A DNA stretch of 5,179 nucleotides, taken from Phycisphaerales bacterium. GTDB lineage: Bacteria; Planctomycetota; Phycisphaerae; Phycisphaerales; SM1A02. The stretch is from assembly GCA_007127615.1 (NCBI GenBank), contig SKZB01000192.1, positions 1-5,179 of the forward strand, in the 5' to 3' direction. The notes beneath the pieces were generated by a model. It worked only from the letters and a program-made list of their open reading frames with translations. It searched no databases and was not told the origin of the DNA. Each line of letters begins with the position of its first letter. Position 1 is the first letter of the stretch. Positions 1 to 3,557 of the stretch are shown here, piece by piece. A program made the position numbers and the translations under genes.

Positions 1-563
1 GTGTTGATCACATCCTGGACCGCCGCCCCGGTGGGCGAGGTCACCACCGCGATCCGGCGGGGAAAGACCGGCAGCGGTTTCTTCCGCGCTTCATCGAAGT
101 AGCCCTTGCCGCGCAGCTCTTCGCACAATGCGCGGAACTGCAGCTCGAGCGCGCCGGCCCCGACCGGTTCGAGTTTCGTCACGTAGAACTGGGTCCGGCC
201 CTGCGGCGGAAAGTGGCTCACGTGGCCGGTCGCGATCACCTCATCGCCTTCCTTCGGGGTGAAGCCGAACTTCTTCGCGCTGCTCGCCCACGCGACGGAC
301 GAAATCACCGCATTCGCATCCTTCAGCGAAAAGTACCAGTGGTTCGGCGTCTTGAGGTTGCTGACCTCGCCGATGACGCGCAGCGGCGCGGCGATGCGCT
401 CCTCGAGCGTGCTCTTGATCAATTCCGAGAGCTGGGAGACGGTGAGCTGGTTCGCTTCGGCAACGGTGCCGAACTTCTTCTTTTCCCGGCGCGCGGGCGT
501 GCCGGATGCCTTTTTCGCATCATCGCCCTGCGCACGTTCGGGGTTGAAGGGCAGTCGCGCCAT
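1..563 (-). CDS. xseA: Exodeoxyribonuclease VII large subunit, N-terminal part (runs off left edge)
   Basis: Translating the minus strand from the ATG at 563-561 gives 187 codons before the window ends. Residues about 40-135 match the OB-fold nucleic-acid-binding domain of XseA, with LTVSQL (40-45), IGEVSN (64-69) and HWYFSLKD (75-82). Residues 162-187 enter the catalytic-region domain with KPLP and the hallmark VVTSPTGAAVQDV. In the family, XseA pairs with several copies of small XseB and degrades single-stranded DNA to oligonucleotides in repair; it acts in the cytoplasm. The E. coli protein is about 456 residues, so roughly 40% is present. The first 38 residues are a Lys/Ala-rich extension that E. 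coli XseA lacks. The start is forced: an in-frame TAA lies at 572-570 and no other ATG precedes the domain. It begins 51 bp after the transporter stop on the same strand, so co-transcription is possible. Family identification is secure. Confidence 0.95.
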   Translation of the reverse strand, partial: MARLPFNPERAQGDDAKKASGTPARREKKKFGTVAEANQLTVSQLSELIKSTLEERIAAPLRVIGEVSNLKTPNHWYFSLKDANAVISSVAWASSAKKFGFTPKEGDEVIATGHVSHFPPQGRTQFYVTKLEPVGAGALELQFRALCEELRGKGYFDEARKKPLPVFPRRIAVVTSPTGAAVQDVIN

Positions 564-576
564 CGCGGTTTACACA

Positions 577-580
577 CTCC
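577..580 (-). promoter_or_regulatory. Weak ribosome binding site for xseA
   Basis: GGAG read on the minus strand lies 13 nt before the xseA ATG, which is longer than the usual 5-9 nt. No better Shine-Dalgarno lies in the 51-bp gap after the transporter stop. I see no hairpin followed by a T tract in this gap, so nothing there argues against read-through from the transporter gene. Confidence 0.35.
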
Positions 581-614
581 GTCATCCGGCGATTCCGTTA
601 CGCCGCAGCCGGTT

Positions 615-2615
615 CTAATCAGTCGTCAGGTTCGCGAGCTGGTCGAGGTCGTACCAGAGTTCGCCATCGATCCCCAGCGGGTAGCCGAGCCACATCCAGA
701 GCAGCAGCATGATCGTCCAGATGATGGTGAAGACGACGGTGTAGGGGAACATGGTGGCGATCAGCGTCCCCATGCCGCCCTTCGGCACGTATTTCTGCAT
801 GAACACCAGAATGATGATGAGGTACGCATTCAGCGGGGTGATGATATTGCTGACCGAGTCGCCCACGCGGTAGGCGGCCTGGGTCAGCTCGGGGCTGATC
901 CCCACCAGCATGAACATCGGAATGAAGATCGGCGCAAAGAGCGCGTACTTCGCGCTCATCGACCCCATGAACAGATTGAACAGGAGCGTCACAAAGATGA
1001 AGGCGATCACGAGGACGCCCGCGCCGAGCCCCGCCTTGCCCAGCCACATCCCGCCGGTCATCGCCAGCATGGCGTCGAGGCCGGAGTGACTGAAGTACGC
1101 AATGAACTGACCGGCAACGAAGGCGAGGACGATGATCGGCGCCATCGCCGCCATCGAGTCGAGCATGAGTTTCGCGGCGTGTTTGTCGTTGGTGATCTCT
1201 CCGCTGGCGATGCCGTAGGCGAGGCCGGGGATGAGAAACCCGAAGAACAAGAGCGGCACGATCGCATCGACCCACCGATCGAACATCTGATCGCTTTCGT
1301 AAACCACCGTCCCGTCGCGCCGGGTAAAGGTCTCATCGGGCACTGAAGCACCTTCGGGCAGATCCGCGACGCGCTCGGCGAGAATCCAGCGGAGGCGCGG
1401 GACAACGACTTCATCCGGATCATCTCCCTGCTCGCGCGCTGCGGCCTGGGCCTGCTCCCGTTCATCGATGATCTCCCGCCACGCTTCGACCTCGCCTGCG
1501 CTCGAAAGCAGAATGCGTTCGGGTCCTTCGGTCAGCTCCGGCATCTTGTAGCTGTAGAGCGGCGCGCCGGGAATGAGAATCAGCGCAAAGGTGATCGCCG
1601 CCGTCACCGCCACCGCGGCGCCCGCCCACGCGAGCCCCTGCGATTCCGCGGGTTTGAGGGACTGATCGGCCAGTTCCTCTTCCGTCGGCTCGGACGGCCC
1701 GCCATCTTCCGGCGCCCGCTTCTTCAGGCGTTTTTCCACGAAGAAGGCGGTCACGAACCAGCCGGTGAAGGTGATCACGATCGTCGAGATGATCATGAAC
1801 CACCAGTTGCACATGGGATTGACGCGGTACCCCTCGTGGATGACGTTCGCGCCAAGCGCCGTCAACTCCGCCAGCATCGGCTCGAGGCCGGTGATGAGCA
1901 GGTTCGCGCTGAACCCGGCGGACACGCCGGCGAACACCGCCGCCATCCCCGCCAGCGGCGAGCGGCCGACCGATTTGTACAGCGCGGCGGCGAGGGGCGG
2001 CAGGACCACGTAACCCGCATCGGTCGCCAGCGAACTCATGATCCCGATAAACACCATCGACGGCGTAAGCACTTTGTCCGCCAGGCCCCATTCGCGCGGC
2101 GAGATCGACTCCAACGCGCCGCGCAGTCCGAGCATGAACGCCTTGAGGACCGCCGCGAGCAGGCCGGTGCGTTCGGCGATCCCGATCCCCAGCATGCCGA
2201 CCAGCACCACCCCCAGGGGCGGGAAGTTCACGAAGTTGTCCACCATGCTCTTGAAGATCCAGTTGATCCCCTCGCGGCTGATCAGGTTGAACGGCTCGAA
2301 GACTTCGCCCGTCTGACGCCATTCGAGGACCAGGTTTCCCTCTTCATCGGTGAGGGGGCGCATCACCGGCTCGCCGTTTTCATTCAGAACCGCGCTGCCG
2401 CGCTCATCGAGAACGACTTCCTCGACCGGCATCGGCAGTTCCTGTTCGACCCTCCAGCCGGTCTGGTGGGCGACCCACGAGAGGATCATCACCAGGACCG
2501 CGCCGAGCGCGAACAGCGTCACCGGGTCGGGAAGCTTGTTGCCCAGCCATTCGATCCAGTCGAGGGGATTGAACCAGCTTCCGGACGGGGTGGACGCGGG
2601 CTTGAGTTCGCTCAT
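615..2615 (-). CDS. AbgT-family membrane transporter (p-aminobenzoyl-glutamate / antifolate type)
   Basis: This is a 666-residue integral membrane protein of the AbgT family, which includes E. coli AbgT (p-aminobenzoyl-glutamate uptake) and Neisseria MtrF (antifolate efflux). Hallmarks in order: NKLPDPVTLF (26-35) entering TM1; FPPLGVVLVGMLGIGIAE (131-148); SSLATDAGYVVLPPLAA (194-210), a re-entrant hairpin with D199; NPMCNWWF (266-273); SAKYALFAPIF (554-564); and AYRVGDSVSNIITPL (581-595) with R583, D586 and P594. A basic loop (294-300) fits the cytoplasmic side. Family members are usually about 510-520 residues; the excess lies in two polar insertions, about 56-108 and 352-447, both predicted extracytoplasmic. 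The position matching the MtrF tryptophan is Y557. The ATG at 2615 has GGAG 8 nt upstream and ends in TAG. Substrate and transport direction cannot be told from sequence. It is divergent from the asparaginase-like gene and lies upstream of xseA. Confidence 0.93.
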   Translation of the reverse strand: MSELKPASTPSGSWFNPLDWIEWLGNKLPDPVTLFALGAVLVMILSWVAHQTGWRVEQELPMPVEEVVLDERGSAVLNENGEPVMRPLTDEEGNLVLEWRQTGEVFEPFNLISREGINWIFKSMVDNFVNFPPLGVVLVGMLGIGIAERTGLLAAVLKAFMLGLRGALESISPREWGLADKVLTPSMVFIGIMSSLATDAGYVVLPPLAAALYKSVGRSPLAGMAAVFAGVSAGFSANLLITGLEPMLAELTALGANVIHEGYRVNPMCNWWFMIISTIVITFTGWFVTAFFVEKRLKKRAPEDGGPSEPTEEELADQSLKPAESQGLAWAGAAVAVTAAITFALILIPGAPLYSYKMPELTEGPERILLSSAGEVEAWREIIDEREQAQAAAREQGDDPDEVVVPRLRWILAERVADLPEGASVPDETFTRRDGTVVYESDQMFDRWVDAIVPLLFFGFLIPGLAYGIASGEITNDKHAAKLMLDSMAAMAPIIVLAFVAGQFIAYFSHSGLDAMLAMTGGMWLGKAGLGAGVLVIAFIFVTLLFNLFMGSMSAKYALFAPIFIPMFMLVGISPELTQAAYRVGDSVSNIITPLNAYLIIILVFMQKYVPKGGMGTLIATMFPYTVVFTIIWTIMLLLWMWLGYPLGIDGELWYDLDQLANLTTD
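2328..2414 (-). repeat. Degenerate 8-residue repeat inside the transporter's first insertion
   Basis: Residues 68-75 (VLDERGSA), 76-83 (VLNENGEP) and, after a four-residue spacer, 88-95 (LTDEEGNL) share the pattern hydrophobic-L/T-[D/N]-E-x-G-x-x, each followed by V. The first two units are 24 bp each and also similar in DNA. The pattern suggests successive beta-hairpin turns in an extracytoplasmic loop. A related RRDGTVV lies at 432-438 in the second insertion. The similarity is seen by eye only. Confidence 0.5.
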
Positions 2616-2623
2616 CGGCGCAT

Positions 2624-2627
2624 CTCC
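2624..2627 (-). promoter_or_regulatory. Ribosome binding site of the AbgT-family gene
   Basis: GGAG on the minus strand lies 8 nt upstream of the ATG at 2615, a near-ideal spacing that supports this start. It abuts the G-quadruplex motif at 2628-2648. Confidence 0.65.
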
Positions 2628-2648
2628 GGGGGTATCCGGGGGGGCGGG
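2628..2648 (+). other. Canonical G-quadruplex motif in the divergent intergenic region
   Basis: The plus strand has four runs of at least three G: 2628-2632, 2638-2640, 2642-2644 and 2646-2648, with loops TATCC, G and C. This satisfies the G3N1-7 rule. The plus strand is the template for the transporter's mRNA, so the transcript would carry the matching C-rich stretch just before its Shine-Dalgarno. Part of the tract is a direct repeat, TCCGGGGG at 2625 and again at 2635, spaced 10 bp apart. Whether it folds or regulates is unknown. Confidence 0.5.
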
Positions 2649-2664
2649 TCAAGGGAATGACGCG

Positions 2665-2692
2665 ATTGTGAGCGCAAACCGCGATCCGTCAA
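2665..2692 (-). promoter_or_regulatory. Candidate sigma-70-type promoter for the AbgT-family gene
   Basis: On the minus strand, TTGACG (2692-2687, 5/6 to the -35 consensus) is followed after 16 bp by CACAAT (2670-2665, 4/6 to the -10 consensus). A start near 2658 would leave a leader of about 43 nt containing the C-rich complement of the G-quadruplex motif and the ribosome binding site. Consensus matches of this quality occur by chance, and promoter rules in the likely phylum are poorly known. I saw no comparable pair facing the asparaginase-like gene. Confidence 0.3.
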
Positions 2693-2713
2693 GCGCGGCG
2701 GTACCATGAAGGC

Positions 2714-3253
2714 ATGGCCAAGCGACGAATCGCCCTCATCTCCACCGGCGGCACGATCGAGAAGACCTACGACGAACTTCGCGGCGTCCTGGAAAACCGC
2801 GTCAGCGTTCTCGACGTCATGCTCGACATGCTCGTTCTCGAAGGGGTCGAGATCGAGCGCGTCAAGCTCATGAACAAGGACAGTCTCGAGATGAATGCGG
2901 CCGACCACACGGAGATCGCAACGGTCGCCATCGATCTGGCGGCCACGTTCGAGGGCGTGGTGATCGTCCACGGGACCGACCGGCTGGCGCAGACCGGCGA
3001 TGCGGTGGTCAGCCGGACGAATCACCCTCCGGTACCGATCGTGCTGACCGGCGCGATGCGGCCGTACGTCATGCGCACGACCGATGCGCTTCAGAACCTC
3101 ACCGAAGCGCTGCTCGCGGTGCAGCTGCTCACCCCGGGCGTCTACTGCGCGATGCACAATCAGGTTCTGCCCTTTCCCGGGGTCGAGAAGGATCGCCAGC
3201 GCGGCACGTTCATCCGGAAGTCACCCGACGGCGCCCGCACTGACCCGTCATGA
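2714..3253 (+). CDS. Single-domain asparaginase-like protein (N-terminal asparaginase domain only)
   Basis: This 179-residue protein spans the N-terminal domain of bacterial L-asparaginases. STGGTIE (10-16) holds the nucleophile-position T14. NKDSLEM (54-60) is the substrate-loop motif, VHGTD (85-89) carries the T88-D89 pair, and VLTGAMRP (110-117) precedes D124. Classical enzymes are about 330 residues with a C-terminal domain that helps close the active site; here the protein stops after HNQVLPFPG and a polar tail, with no remnant of that domain downstream. Short stand-alone versions with a similar core exist in other bacteria as I recall, so this is probably a family form, not a break. The second-triad lysine of E. 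coli AnsB aligns near V136/Q137, so asparaginase activity is doubtful. No signal peptide is seen. The ribosome binding site is weak: GGCGG lies 12 nt before ATG, while GAAGG is only 1 nt away. The ATG is supported by the immediate domain start. Confidence 0.88.
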   Translation: MAKRRIALISTGGTIEKTYDELRGVLENRVSVLDVMLDMLVLEGVEIERVKLMNKDSLEMNAADHTEIATVAIDLAATFEGVVIVHGTDRLAQTGDAVVSRTNHPPVPIVLTGAMRPYVMRTTDALQNLTEALLAVQLLTPGVYCAMHNQVLPFPGVEKDRQRGTFIRKSPDGARTDPS

Positions 3254-3259
3254 GAAGGA

Positions 3260-3273
3260 TGTTGGCATCAACA
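3260..3273 (+). repeat. Small hairpin just after the asparaginase-like gene
   Basis: TGTTG, loop GCAT and CAACA form a perfect 5-bp stem 6 nt after the stop codon. It lacks a T tract, so a terminator role is speculative; so short a stem can arise by chance. Confidence 0.3.
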
Positions 3274-3297
3274 CGCCGGTAAGATACTTGCGGGTGC

Positions 3298-3328
3298 CAC
3301 TGCCAGCGAGCGCAGCGAGTCGGCAGTG
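3298..3328. repeat. Inverted repeat with an AGCGAG-repeat loop, possibly a dispersed element
   Basis: CACTGCC (3298-3304) pairs perfectly with GGCAGTG (3322-3328). The 17-nt loop carries AGCGAG twice (3305-3310 and 3314-3319) around CGC. A further G-C pair (3296/3330) lies beyond one mismatch. There is no T tract on either side. The style, GTGCCACTGCC with the mirrored GGCAGTGCC, resembles dispersed palindromes that I recall from planctomycete genomes; that is memory and was not checked. Confidence 0.5.
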
Positions 3329-3440
3329 CCGGCCCGCTGCGAGTGCCTTGCCGGAGAGCGCCTCCCGGAAGTGAATCGGCAGCGCGATGGCGCAACCGGT
3401 GCACGACCTCACCACAAGAATGTTTTCCATCTCGCACGAC

Positions 3441-3456
3441 CGACTCCTTTCAGTCG
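3441..3456. terminator. Possible weak hairpin between the convergent genes
   Basis: CGACT (3441-3445), loop CCTTTC and AGTCG (3452-3456) form a perfect 5-bp stem between the convergent genes. On the minus strand its loop reads GAAAGG. No T run follows on either strand, so a terminator role is only a possibility given the position. Confidence 0.2.
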
Positions 3457-3471
3457 CTGGCCGTGGCACCC

Positions 3472-3551
3472 CTCCATCCCTCCGTCGCTCCGTCGCTTCG
3501 TCGCTCGAACCCTCCGTGCCTCCGTGCCTTCGTGCCTCCGTGCCTCCACTC
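3472..3551. repeat. Degenerate 8-bp tandem array, ten units in perfect phase
   Basis: Consecutive octamers fit a CTCCGTxx pattern without any phase slip. There are two CTCCGTCG (3480, 3488) and one CTTCGTCG (3496), then a decayed CTCGAACC (3504). Next come two CTCCGTGC (3512, 3520), one CTTCGTGC (3528) and one CTCCGTGC (3536). Flanking units CTCCATCC (3472) and CTCCACTC (3544) are more diverged. The array has two blocks, one ending CG and one ending GC, and each contains a single C-to-T variant at unit position 3. The minus strand is purine-rich. It ends 6 bp short of the stop codon of the next gene (3560-3558). Because the unit is not a multiple of three it is unlikely to be coding. Confidence 0.85.
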
Positions 3552-3557
3552 CCCTCC

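Larger units (their letters stand above)
3254..3557. other. Convergent intergenic region with repeats, no credible gene
   Basis: This 304-bp stretch lies between the stops of two convergent genes. It holds a small hairpin near 3260, a 7-bp inverted repeat at 3298-3328, a second hairpin at 3441-3456 and the 8-bp array at 3472-3551. Several short reading frames cross it, but none shows a recognisable domain. No classical hairpin plus T-tract terminator is visible for either flanking gene. Confidence 0.75.

Noticed and set aside
594..614. CCGGC/GCCGG arms between transporter and xseA considered as a terminator
   Set aside because: The arms are only 5 bp with a long loop and no T tract, so not a credible terminator.
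213..1346. Plus-strand open frame of 377 codons across xseA and the transporter
   Set aside because: Arg/His/Glu-rich antisense shadow spanning two recognised minus-strand genes, no domain.
1836..2660. Plus-strand open frame of 274 codons opposite the transporter
   Set aside because: Low-complexity antisense shadow with no recognisable motif.
2665..2680. ATTGTGAGCGC resembling half of a lac-type operator
   Set aside because: The second half-site is absent (AAACC follows), and no LacI-type regulator gene is in view; a half-site match is expected by chance.
3248..3430. Possible 60-residue minus-strand small protein starting MENILVV, with AAAGGAG upstream
   Set aside because: The Shine-Dalgarno is 13 nt away, the C-terminal half is the translated inverted-repeat element, it overlaps the end of the asparaginase-like gene, and no family is recognised.
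3254..3470. Possible decayed C-terminal domain of the asparaginase downstream of the stop
   Set aside because: No frame in this stretch resembles the C-terminal asparaginase domain, and the short form appears to be a family type.
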